Shown: positions 35,403-44,850 of the stretch, piece by piece
How the letters are laid out: the number at the start of each line of letters is the position of its first letter
Position numbering within the stretch: the first letter of the stretch is position 1
Source of the DNA: Termitomyces sp. T153
Lineage: Eukaryota; Basidiomycota; Agaricomycetes; Agaricales; Lyophyllaceae
Assembly (NCBI GenBank): GCA_018296165.2
Contig: JACKQL020000057.1
Coordinates: forward strand, 1-64,000
Direction: 5' to 3'
DNA length: 64,000 bases
Notes under the pieces: model-generated
What the model saw: the letters and a program-made list of their open reading frames with translations, nothing else
Told to the model about the DNA's origin: nothing
The model's database searches: none
Position numbers and translations under genes: made by a program

Positions 35403-36040
35403 TTTTAGTTGGTCTTAATCGTCACGATTGGAAGATTCATCGTCTTTTGTAGACTGGACGTTGACCTCATTACGAATATGTATTCTGCCCTTGTCTGACT
35501 ACTAGCTCTTTGGAAGTTTTGTCTTGGACTTTGAATGAAGATTTCTTCTTTTGAACAACAGGCCAGAATCAAGAACTACAATGATCTCTATCTTCGATTC
35601 GGAAATACTAAAAATTGTTTGTTTTGTCCGCTCACTTTGTGTCAGTCAGTCTCCGGTCATGACTTCTTTATCAAATTGGTTTCCGATGACACATTCGGGC
35701 CACTTATTCTTTGTAGAAGGCTGATAGCTCAGATGTTCCCCGTTGTGCATGGTGAGATTTTTCTGTGTTAGCTATGACCTGAACTGAATCTGAGCTGTTG
35801 AATAAAAATCTCAAGATCTAAGAGGAGTATTCAATCGTTGTCTGTGGATACCATTCGAAATACATGCCTCTTTCGGTTGGCTTAGACAGGTATCAACATT
35901 GTCTGGGATTCTTATCATGGCTTCTCACTGTCCGATTGTATACACCAGAGCCGCAAATCTGATGTTTATTTCGGTTCCCTATTTAAAGACGACTCATGTT
36001 CTCTTTGCTGTCACTCTCTCATTTTCTTGGAGAAGTTATG
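35403..36040. other. Intergenic between TPD3 and a PriA-like gene
   Basis: It holds the TPD3 3' UTR and probably the promoter of the next gene. Short open frames (35535-35771, 35899-36153) resemble nothing known. No RNA gene is seen. Confidence 0.5.
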
Positions 36041-36868
36041 ACATGGAATCCTCACGTCGTAGCCACCTTCATTCTTCTCTTCATCGCCCCACCTATCAGC
36101 TCTGGTGCCACTGCAACTGGATCCAAGAACTGCTCACAGAAGGAATACTGTAAACCTTGCTGGACTTGGTGGGACAAAAGGAAATAACAAAGTCTTTAGG
36201 TCTACATCCAACGGTTGTTGTCTGCCTATTGGTGGACCTAATGTCACACCGCCGGTTCCCCGTATTTATTACTGGGGTTGAGATCGAAGCTGCTGTGTCC
36301 CTCGCTTTCCTCCGCCTATCGGTGAACCTACATCGCAATGCCCAAAATATCGGAATTCGAGCAATACTTTTCGAAAATGCGAACCTGCAGCCGCAACATC
36401 CTCAACGCTGACCCCTAACCCTCGACCAGGGTTCAAACGGTAGATCTATCCGAAGGTCCACCTAGCTAGAATCTCACTCCACACCGCTCTGTCCGACCGG
36501 CCTCAACGCTGTCCTGTTGTATGCGCCAGAGATGATTCTGAATGTCTTGATACATATGCAGAACTTAGATCATGCGGCGGTTGTGCATTCTTGGGCAGCG
36601 GTCAGGATTGTACGGCTATCTCAGGTGCTTAGAATTCTGGCTGTGAGCGAGGGAGCTGCACTGGTACGTTGATCGTTGCCTACTCTTTTAACTGTAACTC
36701 AAGCTAACTGACCCAGTGCATTTTTGTGCCGGTGGACACAAACGCTGTCTCGGCGGGACATGTATTCCACTGCAACGGACCCCGAGTATAACCGTTGCTC
36801 AACTACTGGATACTAATATTCTACATTTATATGCGGACGCGCCGAGTACTTTCAATCTCAAGGCCTAA
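36041..36868 (+). pseudogene. PriA-like cysteine-rich secreted protein, probably broken
   Basis: The start MTWNPHVVATFILLFIAPP is a good signal peptide, followed by NCSQKEYCKPCW. Cysteine modules come next in changing frames: GCCLPIGGPNVTPP (about 36209-36250), SCCVPRFPPPIGEP (36287-36330), then CPVVCARDDSECLDTY and LRSCGGCAFLGSGQDCTAI (36506-36625), the hallmark C-terminal pattern of the mushroom PriA family of unknown function. After SGA there is a TAG before NSGCERGSCT, where PriA proteins read through. An intron (about 36664-36718) then joins to FCAGGHKRCLGGTCIP, ending at 36868. Several stops and at least one frameshift argue for a pseudogene, though unrecognised introns could rescue part of it. 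Confidence 0.55.
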
Positions 36869-37122
36869 GATCGAACACTTGGAACGATTCTTTCGCTATC
36901 TCTATTGTTTACATAATTGGTGACGAGATTTATTTTTGACAGCCAATCAGGATGCTTGTTGAAATAAGGTTCATGGAAAACCACATATAAAGCAGAACAG
37001 CCTAAGGGGACCTTGCGTCTCGTTTAACCTTACGCTGCCATCCCGACGTGTCTCGCGTTGCTAATTTACTTCTACTTCCCAGCGCTAGTCGCTCAATAAT
37101 TGTTCCATTTTCTGGCTCTGTG

Positions 37123-37974
37123 ATGCCCTCCATGACTCGCATGATTCTCATCGCGTTGCACGCGGCTGTGATTACCACTTTGACGCAAACAACATCGCGA
37201 GCAGTCGCAGCGCCGCTTCCGCTCCCGACGACTGTCTACCTGCGCTCTGTCCTGTCACCTCGAAACGTTAGCCGGCCATTTCCTCCAAACATGAGATTTA
37301 TCCGCAACGTGACATCGTCTGTGCCTACAAGTCCTCTAGTTTATGCCCGCGCGATATCTTCTGAAGCAGAGTTCATCAAATCCGCTGCCCCTAGCACCGA
37401 GAACTCGACTGCTGATTCTTACATTCAGCTCGTGAACTTCCACCAAGCGACAAAACAGAATGCTAAGAACTTGAGTACATATGTCCGCTCTTTCCTTCCC
37501 GATTGTTCCATTCTCACTTGTACTGTCTCAGAGAAACTCGCCGCCCAGTCTGCATCCTCCAAAGCGAATGATGTCGCCTTTCAACGAAAATGCGTAGCAC
37601 AGTTGAATGCCTTCCACTCTAACATCCTCCGGCAGCAAGCTGCGTTTTCCGCGTTCGCAGATGAAAAACATCAGACTATCAGCAGTCGTTCCGAGGATCG
37701 CGTACTGGAGGAGTTACTCAAAGGCGTAGTCACGACTTGTAAGGATGGGTTGAAATATTCTGAAGAACTCGTAAAGAATATTCCGATTCTCGGCCCGATT
37801 TTTGCTCCGAGTAAGTTGACACGCTTGTCACTTTGCAAAATTATTGACTATCAGTCTCGAGTTGTGTACGATGTGAAATGTTATCTGGACGATGTGCTCA
37901 ACTACATTAGAGATGTTCTAATCTACATTCTTAAAGGCCTTCCTCCAGACATCGCGAACCTACTTGGAGCCTAG
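37123..37974 (+). CDS. Putative secreted protein of unknown function
   Basis: The open frame of 283 codons from the ATG at 37123 begins with a hydrophobic leader (MILIALHAAVITTLTQTTS...AVAAPLP) consistent with a signal peptide cleaved near APLP. The mature part is Ser/Ala-rich with mostly helical predicted character, four or five cysteines (CSILTCT, KCVAQL, TTCKDGL), and an amphipathic C-terminal tail (VVYDVKCYLDDVLNYI...ILKGLPP). I do not recognise a family. A 44-nt segment at about 37811-37854 starts GTAAGT and ends TATCAG, exactly like an intron, yet removing it changes the frame to a short stop-terminated end; read-through gives the more protein-like tail. Codon use and CpG are host-like. 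Confidence 0.6.
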   Translation: MPSMTRMILIALHAAVITTLTQTTSRAVAAPLPLPTTVYLRSVLSPRNVSRPFPPNMRFIRNVTSSVPTSPLVYARAISSEAEFIKSAAPSTENSTADSYIQLVNFHQATKQNAKNLSTYVRSFLPDCSILTCTVSEKLAAQSASSKANDVAFQRKCVAQLNAFHSNILRQQAAFSAFADEKHQTISSRSEDRVLEELLKGVVTTCKDGLKYSEELVKNIPILGPIFAPSKLTRLSLCKIIDYQSRVVYDVKCYLDDVLNYIRDVLIYILKGLPPDIANLLGA

Positions 37975-38575
37975 AACATTCTCGATACCCGCATATAACC
38001 TCTAACTACATGGACAGTACCTAACCCTGTTTTCGTTCAATGTTTTGCCGACAGTCCTACTACTCCTTTGCAATACTATAGCCATGATAATTACTACTAC
38101 CTACAGTAGGGTATCTCGGACTCAAAAAGTCGCGCTCCCGCCTTTCAACGATCAGCTACCAAACCATGATACATACATTTTCTGGTCTCGTTCTACCAAA
38201 GAAAACCAGGATCATTAAATTAGGGCCTCAGATCTTGGCTGCTTCAACAGATCAAATGAGTCCGACTACCTACACGTATGAACAACGTAAGTCTATGTCT
38301 ATTTCCAAGGGATCACTGTGAATGGGTAAGAATTGATCCTCCTATACTGATGAGAAGTACATTCTGGTTGACAAGCACTAAAGAGTAAGCAACTTGAAGG
38401 TCGAGTCATTATATATTATGCATTAGGTATGGCCGTAATAAAAGAGGATCACGGGACCATCTACTGGCGGAGATTGCCGGTAAGACTGTGCAGTTCAACG
38501 CAGCCACCGAAAGGTCTACTACCTTTGGAAACCTACTGACATCGGGCTCGACGACCTCAAGATCGCCCCGTAAAC
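37975..38575. other. Intergenic: upstream region of eS24
   Basis: No recognised gene. There is a small open stretch from ATG 38166 (MIHTFSGLVLPKKTR...) followed by a GTAAGT at 38287, which could be the first exon of an unrecognised transcript or a 5' leader, but nothing supports it further. The eS24 promoter should lie in the last few hundred bases. Confidence 0.4.
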
Positions 38576-39141
38576 ATGGTTTGTCTCTTACGCCCATGTA
38601 ATATGATAACGTATTCATGTTTTTCAGGCCGACTCAGCCCCAATTACTTTGCGGACCCGTAAATTTATCACCAACCGACTCTTAGCCCGTCGTCAATTCG
38701 TTCTTGATGTTCTCCACCCGTCCCGTCCCAATGTCTCAAAGGCTGAGCTTTCTGAGAAACTTGCCGCTCTTTACAAAACTCAGAAAGAACGTGTTGTTAC
38801 TTTCGGTTTCCGGACACATTTCGGTGGCGGAAGGAGCACTGGCTTTGCCTTGATTTACGATGACGAGGCATCACAAAAGAAATTCGAGCCCAAGTACAGA
38901 CTCGTTCGTGTACGCATTTCTTCTCGCTCTTTCCCTTCAACTGGTCTTACGTCTATCAAAGTCCGGCTTGGCTGCCAAAGTTGACAAGCCCTCACGCAAA
39001 CTGCGGAAAGAGCGCAAGAACCGTGCGAAGAAAGTGGGTTACATCGATTTCCACATCTACTGATTGTTGTTTACCTTCTATGTACAGTTCCGTGGCACGA
39101 AAAAGAGCAAGGCTGCTGAGCCCCCGAAGAAGGGCAAATAG
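38576..39141 (+). CDS. RPS24: 40S ribosomal protein eS24
   Basis: This is a small-subunit ribosomal protein, 136 residues. Four exons fit: 38576-38578 (only the ATG), 38628-38909, 38962-39033 and 39088-39141. Placing the first intron directly after the start codon gives [17 protein letters not shown], the usual N-terminus, and such placement is common in fungal ribosomal protein genes. Further strings: [64 protein letters not shown], and a lysine-rich end. All exons are phase 0. High expression is expected from its role, not shown by sequence. Confidence 0.95.
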
Positions 39142-39669
39142 TGGTGTTGCGTTGGTCTATATTTTACTCATTTTGCTATGATGAAAGGCTTCACAACACG
39201 CTTTATGTATCTATGACCTATGAGATATGACGGAGCGCCTAAACGGCCTGCAATTCTCAAAAGCTGGGCATCTTTATAAACCCTGATTCCTGGTGAAGCT
39301 TCATATGATGCATGAGTTTCCAAATATTTGTTATTTGTTATTTCACATCAAACTGTTAAAGATTTATTTGTTATGTTCAGATAACGTTCTTCAGATAACA
39401 TTGAAGGAGGTATACGTATACAAGTCAGGACAAGTGCTGAGACAGGTCCTCTCGGTAAAAAAAAAGCACCTTGAAAAGCAAAAAAAATACTTAATTTACG
39501 CGCATTATATAGCAATTCAAGTCATAGGCGTCCTAAGCGTCATAACTGGATACAGCCAGGCCAACGCTATGACCTGAGAATCTATCGATTGTCATTAAGT
39601 GTGGATATACATGGGTATTGGTATGAAGTGACGAATGTGAATCGGCTCGAAAATCCAAGGCAACGCCAC
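39142..39669. other. Convergent intergenic region eS24 / ARP1
   Basis: Downstream of both convergent genes. AT-rich, with no gene or RNA structure recognised; the open frame at 39293-39577 is low-complexity. Confidence 0.5.
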
Positions 39670-41262
39670 TCAGAAGCCAGATTTCTTGTGGATTATGTCT
39701 GGGTCTTCTTGGTACTCCTCGGCAGAGACCCACATCTAGAATAACCAGGTTAGCAAGTCCAAATTGATATAGAAGATCAATGAACACTACCTACCTTTTT
39801 GAACGTACTCAAACCTGCTAGAATCGAACCACCGATCCAGGTTGAATATTTGCGTTCTGGGGGAGCATATATCTTGATTTTGATATCCTTCAAGGCAAGT
39901 TTTTTTACTTCGTTCAATAACCGGTCACCAAAGCCTTGATATAAATAGGGGATCAGCACATTCACCTCTGCCTGGAAGAGATAGACACGACTGACCTCGA
40001 CACAAGGTGCTGCCGCCGCTGAGAACAACGTTGGAATATAGGCTCTTTCGAAGGTCTAAATCGACCCTACTAATCGAATCGACGACGACCTGGTGCACTC
40101 CAGCATACTCTTGACCGATCAATTCGGGATTGAATAGTATCTCGGGCGCACGGAAGCGTTCAGGCCCAAGCTGCGAAAGCAAGGTTAGAAAGTAATCAAT
40201 CACGAAGGTCGCTAGAGCATACTTGAACAACGTTGCCGTCAGGGAGTCTAAAGTCTTCTGTACGTCCAAGAGTGTCCTTCTCTTCCTTTGCTGGATTAGC
40301 AGCAACATAGCAACATTTCTCTTTTATAGTTCGTACAACTTCTCGTTCTGCAGTAGTGTGTAAGTGGTGTCCAGCCTTGCGTAAGAGGAGCTGAAGGTGA
40401 TCCGTCACATCTCTGTATGAAGGGTTCAAAGCAAAGATAAAACGAAAGGCAAAAGATCTAGCTACCTTCCTGCAACATCGACCCGGCGGATAGCATGAGG
40501 CATTGAGAAGCCCTCAAAGACGGGGACAGCATGTGTGACGCCGTCACCCGAATCGAGGACTATGCCTGTTGTCCGGCCCGAGGAATATCTTCATAGAATT
40601 TCAATTGAGTTTGACTGGAATATGGTATTGGAAAAAACATACAAAGAAAGTACAGCCTGAACGGAGGTAAACAAAGCTGGGACATTGAAGGTATCAAAGA
40701 AGATTTGTGCGGCCACGTCCCGATTACTCCTGGGATTTAGTGGTGCCTCCGTTAACAGCACAGGATGCTAATTGGATCGCATGAGAACTAAAAATCGAAT
40801 GACATAAATGAACTGACCTCCTCACTTAAAGTTCCCAGCTCCTCAGCGTAAACCCAACTCCAGATACGTTCCATGTCGTCCCAGTCCGTCACGATCCCAT
40901 GCTCCATAGGATACTTGATCTTGAGAAGACCTCTGAACTCTTGGGCACGCCTACCAATAAAAACATCACCTTCCAGCGCGCCAGCCATGACGCGTATATG
41001 TTTTGGTCGCCCAACACTACAGTGACCGAGAAATTAACGGGAAGAATCAGCAACAGAATTTGGCCTAACCCTCGAGACGCACAAAGACGGGAAGAAACAT
41101 TTTGGATGATCCTGACCTGCAAAACCAGCCTTGATGGCTCCAGAGCCCTATGATAAGTAAGTTTGTGAGCTGGTTGATCTTAGGCGTGTTCAGCGGCTGA
41201 ATACCAACATTGTCAATTACAACAGGTTGGTTCGTAAGGACATCGTCGAACTCGGCCGACAT
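39670..41262 (-). CDS. ARP1: Actin-related protein 1 (centractin, dynactin subunit)
   Basis: ARP1 forms the short filament of dynactin, which activates cytoplasmic dynein for nuclear and vesicle movement in hyphae. The start at 41262 gives [18 protein letters not shown], followed across an intron by [16 protein letters not shown]. Exons fixed: 41262-41209, 41147-41083, 41016-40818, and 40767 onward; about nine in total. Diagnostic strings: [122 protein letters not shown] and the final [21 protein letters not shown] join with donor GTCAGT and acceptor CAAG gives STLCRGFGDRLL without the insertion seen if the segment is read straight through. ATP-binding residues look intact. Confidence 0.94.
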
Positions 41263-41371
41263 AGTGTCACAAAGGAGGAATTGAGTGGGAGTGAGACGCG
41301 GATTTCTGCGCGTGTTCACGATCAAATTCGCTTTATTTAACTTTCATACAAAGCGACCTAAAGAGACTTCT
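41263..41371. promoter_or_regulatory. 109-bp bidirectional promoter interval
   Basis: The start codons of ARP1 (minus) and the cysteine-rich membrane protein (plus) are 109 bp apart. Both core promoters must be here. Sites were not identified; the function is inferred from spacing. Confidence 0.45.
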
Positions 41372-42161
41372 ATGGTGAGGAGCACATTGATCTCCCTTTG
41401 CTTTTTCTTTTCGCTGTTCGTAAGTCATTTCAGACCCTATGTACGACACAGTGGTCACTCTCCCCCGCTAGCTGTCTGCCAAGGGGATTCTAAACAAGTG
41501 GGAGGCCACCAATTTCTGTAAATGTACGTCGACAATCATCCTTTCGCTGTCGCAATTTTGATATGGTACTCCTAAGGCATATGCTTCCAGTCCAACTATT
41601 CGATCCTCCTCCTGAACATCCCGGATAATCCTTCCCAGCCTTGCCTCTCGTGTACCAAACAATGGTGCCTGAATCAAAACCTCCCCATCTGTGCCGGTGC
41701 ATCGCTTGGCGACACTAATCCAGATACAGCCACAGGAAAAGAGGGCGACGTTGAGGCCCGATGCTTCCGTACGATACCTTCAATGTCCTATGAAATCGAG
41801 AACTCATATACGATAGAACGTGATTCGCCGCGCGACCAACTTGTCGTCACGCTCTTCTTGCTGACCGTGTTTGGTCTTCTCTTGGGTGCAGGCATTAAGA
41901 GTCGCATGATGAAAGCTGGATTTCACACTGATATTTCTCAGGCTCGGAACACAGGTCGAAGGTGGTGGGAGGTAAGTCTTAAACTTGATTATCTATTTGC
42001 AGGTCGAAACCTCGTTCTGACGGACCTACACGCAGGCCTGGATGCCACGGCAGCAGACCAGCTATGAACTAGGAATTTCTCGATTTGGATACAGCCCCGA
42101 CCGGGAGGTGAGAATGGGAGAGTTCATTCCTGTTCTTGAACCGCCACGGCCCCTGTCATAG
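41372..42161 (+). CDS. Cysteine-rich type I membrane protein, conserved fungal family
   Basis: Five exons fit with GT...AG: 41372-41419, 41472-41523, 41577-41768, 41817-41971 and 42036-42161, giving 190 residues. Order: signal peptide (MVRSTLISLCFFFSLF), a luminal cysteine domain (FCKCICF, PCLSCTKQWC, LPICAG, EARCFQ, eight or more cysteines in total), then ERDSPRDQLVVTLFLLTVFG with a single transmembrane helix, and a cytosolic tail ending GEFIPVLEPPRPLS. The cysteine spacing CKCxC...PCxxC...WC...C recalls a fungal family of unknown function I have seen in other genomes but cannot name. All splice joins keep the frame. It is divergent from ARP1. Confidence 0.75.
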
Positions 42162-42276
42162 CTTTGTATAGTTCGTTATAGTTCGTCAAGTAGTGATTGT
42201 GACATTTCAAATGTGGACATGCTGTGTTGTATATGTAGTCACATCATATTCTCTCTACTCAACTCTGCTGGGACTC

Positions 42277-42641
42277 ATGGGATCACTTTGCTCAAAGCCA
42301 GGAAATCACACGGATGGTCACCATGTACTTGGTTCCCATTCTGGCCCAACGAATCCCGCAGGCCCGTCTCCAAGCGATCCTCGCACCGCCGCGGCAGAAG
42401 CAGCAGAGCGACGGTTGAAAACAGTCAGTCCCATTACACCTCTAGTCCCACTCGATCTAGATTTCGCATCTCAAGGCGCAGGCGAGGGGGACGAACCCTT
42501 CGAACCCTCATCATGGACGACTTGCTGCAAAAGCAGGAAAATTGCCGAAGCCAACAGATCCAAGGCAGGAGGAAAGACTCGTGGTAAGAATCAAGTCATA
42601 CTTCTAATAAGACGAGCTCATGCCCTAATCAGTGGGATTGA
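42277..42641 (+). CDS. SVIP-like small VCP/Cdc48-interacting protein
   Basis: Three exons fit: 42277-42423, 42476-42583 and 42633-42641, giving 87 residues. MGSLCSK at the N-terminus is a good myristoylation plus palmitoylation signal, which would anchor it to a membrane. RTAAAEAAERRLKT followed by AQARGTNP resembles the VCP-interacting motif of animal SVIP, an ER-associated-degradation inhibitor that binds the p97 N-domain through an AEAAERR helix. The rest is basic and low in complexity and ends ERLVWD. The last exon encodes only Trp-Asp-stop (9 nt). The function in ER-associated degradation is inference. Confidence 0.68.
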
Positions 42642-42973
42642 TATATGTATCCGATTCGAACATCATACCCTATATACAAATGAAGATACCATTTTGAATG
42701 TGTCAAGGTGTTTTGATCTGGTATAATCATATGTCCCTATCATCTCAAGATATCCTTTGTACACCATCGACCATAAGTAGAAGTAACTGTAAAACAGAAT
42801 ATATACAGTAAGGGTATTAGGATGCAAGATATCAAAACAAGTATCACCACAGTACAAGTACATATAACACAAGCTCGTCGTGGGCTGAGTGCAATTTCAT
42901 CCATGACGATGTTAGAGATACAGTTCCTCCGGGCATAGATCTAGAAAGAAGAAAAATAGACATTATGGACGTT
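42642..42973. other. Convergent intergenic region
   Basis: Downstream of the SVIP-like and bZIP genes, AT-rich, presumably 3' UTRs. No gene recognised. Confidence 0.5.
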
Positions 42974-44453
42974 TTATGATAGATCAACTTCATCATCGAG
43001 TCGTTGCCTTTTGAGATTTGGAGCACTTGCAATTGGCGACGGGGCCATCCCTAATCCTCTTGCTTCCAGCACATTCATTGCAACTTTGGCTGCACCCTCT
43101 GAAGATCTTTTGGTCCTTGCACGAGTGCGGCGAAGAGCACCGAACGCCTGAGCCTTGATAACAGCAAGAGTGCCGGAAAGGACAGGAGGAGCAGGTGATG
43201 GAGAACGCGACCGTGAGTGTGACAAGCGACGACGGACACCGGAGCGAGTATGCGGGTACGATGCATCACCGTCACTGCTCCCATGTTCATTCTCACTTCC
43301 CGACATAGGGGGTAAAGTGGGTAGAAGCGTACGCTCAGAGGACACAAGATCTCTCCGGCCAGCTAGTCTATACCGAACAGCATCATTGTTTGCCGGGCCG
43401 ACTAGTGATACATCAGCAGTACCACCATGAAGGGTGACCTCGGCTCCATGAGAGTGCGAGTGTCGACGATAATCATGATCAGAACGCTCTTGCCCACCGT
43501 TGTCAGGAAATGTAAACTGAAATGAGGTAAGAGCAGTCGAAGATGAACTGGGTGTTGAAGCCGATGGCGAAATGGAACGGCTATTGGGGAACGCGTAAGG
43601 TGCTGCATCGAGAGTACTCAGCGGTACCTTTTGATCTTCAGCTGGGGGAAACCGACCACTGAAGGACATGTCTGTCGAAGTCAGAGTGGGTGACCCGATA
43701 AAGTTGGACGACTGTGAAGAGTGGGTACCAGACTCAACGCCGGAAGACGCGGTTTGAGTTAGTGGTGAAGGCCAAGACGCTTCTCGAGTGATGCCTGAGA
43801 TATATGAGAAGGAATTGTATTTTGATCCACGGTGCCCAGCATTCGCCAAAGATTCACTCGGAATATCGGACTCAATGCCGGGGTATGAAAGGGCTGGCGT
43901 GTGATGGCTGTAGTTGGCGTACGGGCTGTGGCAAATTGAGACATCTTCACTCATTCTGTAACTAGATCCTCCTGCACTGTATTGAGTCATGGAAGTTGCA
44001 GCCATATTGCTAGAGGGATGAGATGATAGGAAAGATGACGGTAATGGGGGTGGTTCATCGCAATCCGCGGCACCTTGTTCTGTCTTCCTCGCCTGAAAAA
44101 GATTTCTCCAAAATTTTTCACGTTCCCGAAATTCGTGCCGGAGACGAGCATTATCTTGTCTTAGCTCTTGATTTTCGTGTCGAGCCTCTCTACATGATTC
44201 TTGAAGCTGGATGACAACAGACTCTAGGCTGGTCACTGTAGCCAAGATATTGAATAGGGGAAAATATAAAATAAAGTGATATACCTGTTTCTTCCAGGGT
44301 CGCGATATAATTGGCCCGTCGGGCTCGAAAAGCAGCTTGAGCATCGGCGTTTTTCTTCTTTCTGAGAGCAACGTCTGACATACGCGATGTCTGTTCGTCG
44401 GTAGCCTGCTGGCCGTGAGCAGCAGCTGACGCAGTTGCAGTAGATTTAGGCAT
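42974..44453 (-). CDS. bZIP transcription factor
   Basis: Two exons fit, 44453-44285 and 44235-42974, giving 476 residues. After MPKSTATASAAAHGQQ the basic region reads RKKKNADAQAAFRARRANY, with the NxxAQxAFRxRR pattern near that of Yap/AP-1-type factors, then a leucine/valine heptad zipper (LESVVIQLQ, ENQELRQDNARL) to about residue 105. The long C-terminal part is Ser/Pro/Thr-rich, contains short repeats and RS stretches (SHSRSRSPSPAP), and ends with a basic cluster KRQRLDDEVDLS that could be a nuclear signal. Oxidative stress is a typical role for Yap-like factors, but no cysteine-rich regulatory domain is obvious, so the specific role is unknown. The intron falls within the zipper. Confidence 0.87.
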
Positions 44454-44850
44454 TAAGAGGCGGTGGATGCAGGGACACTCAGTGCCCCGATTGAGATTTA
44501 AAATGGCATCGAAAAAGACTTCGATTCTGGACACGAGGAGGAGAAGGCTCCGCGGCCCTTGAAATGTGAAACTACTTAGCCGATATTGTGGACAATTTAA
44601 GATTGACCGAAGGTGCGGCGCTCATGCTGACAGCAAGGCTTTCTCGAAGATTAGTTGCGAACCTGAAAAGAAGGGGTACTTCTCCAGCTTCTCCTACCGG
44701 CCGTATCTCCTTTCATCTTGAGCCAAAGGAAACAAGCTTTCCCGCCGCTCAGAACACCGGCCACCCCCACTAGGCCATTGCTTCCCTCGTATAGTACTAG
44801 AAGTTAACAACAACACACTTCATACATCAACAGACTCCCTACTGACTATC
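44454..44850. other. Intergenic: bZIP promoter and APC4 3' region
   Basis: Both genes are on the minus strand. No coding recognised; the small open frame at 44588-44773 has no support. The bZIP promoter should be here. Confidence 0.5.

Noticed and set aside
37048..37122. Upstream start for the secreted orphan
   Set aside because: The frame opens with GTG at 37048; the first ATG, at 37123, also gives a better signal peptide.
39950..40030. Insertion of about ten residues in ARP1 before GFGDRLL
   Set aside because: It is intron read-through; donor GTCAGT and acceptor CAAG give STLCRGFGDRLL.
42193..42726. A 177-codon open frame as the full SVIP-like gene
   Set aside because: It reads through two introns; only the spliced model gives the conserved ARGTNPSNP and terminal LVWD strings.
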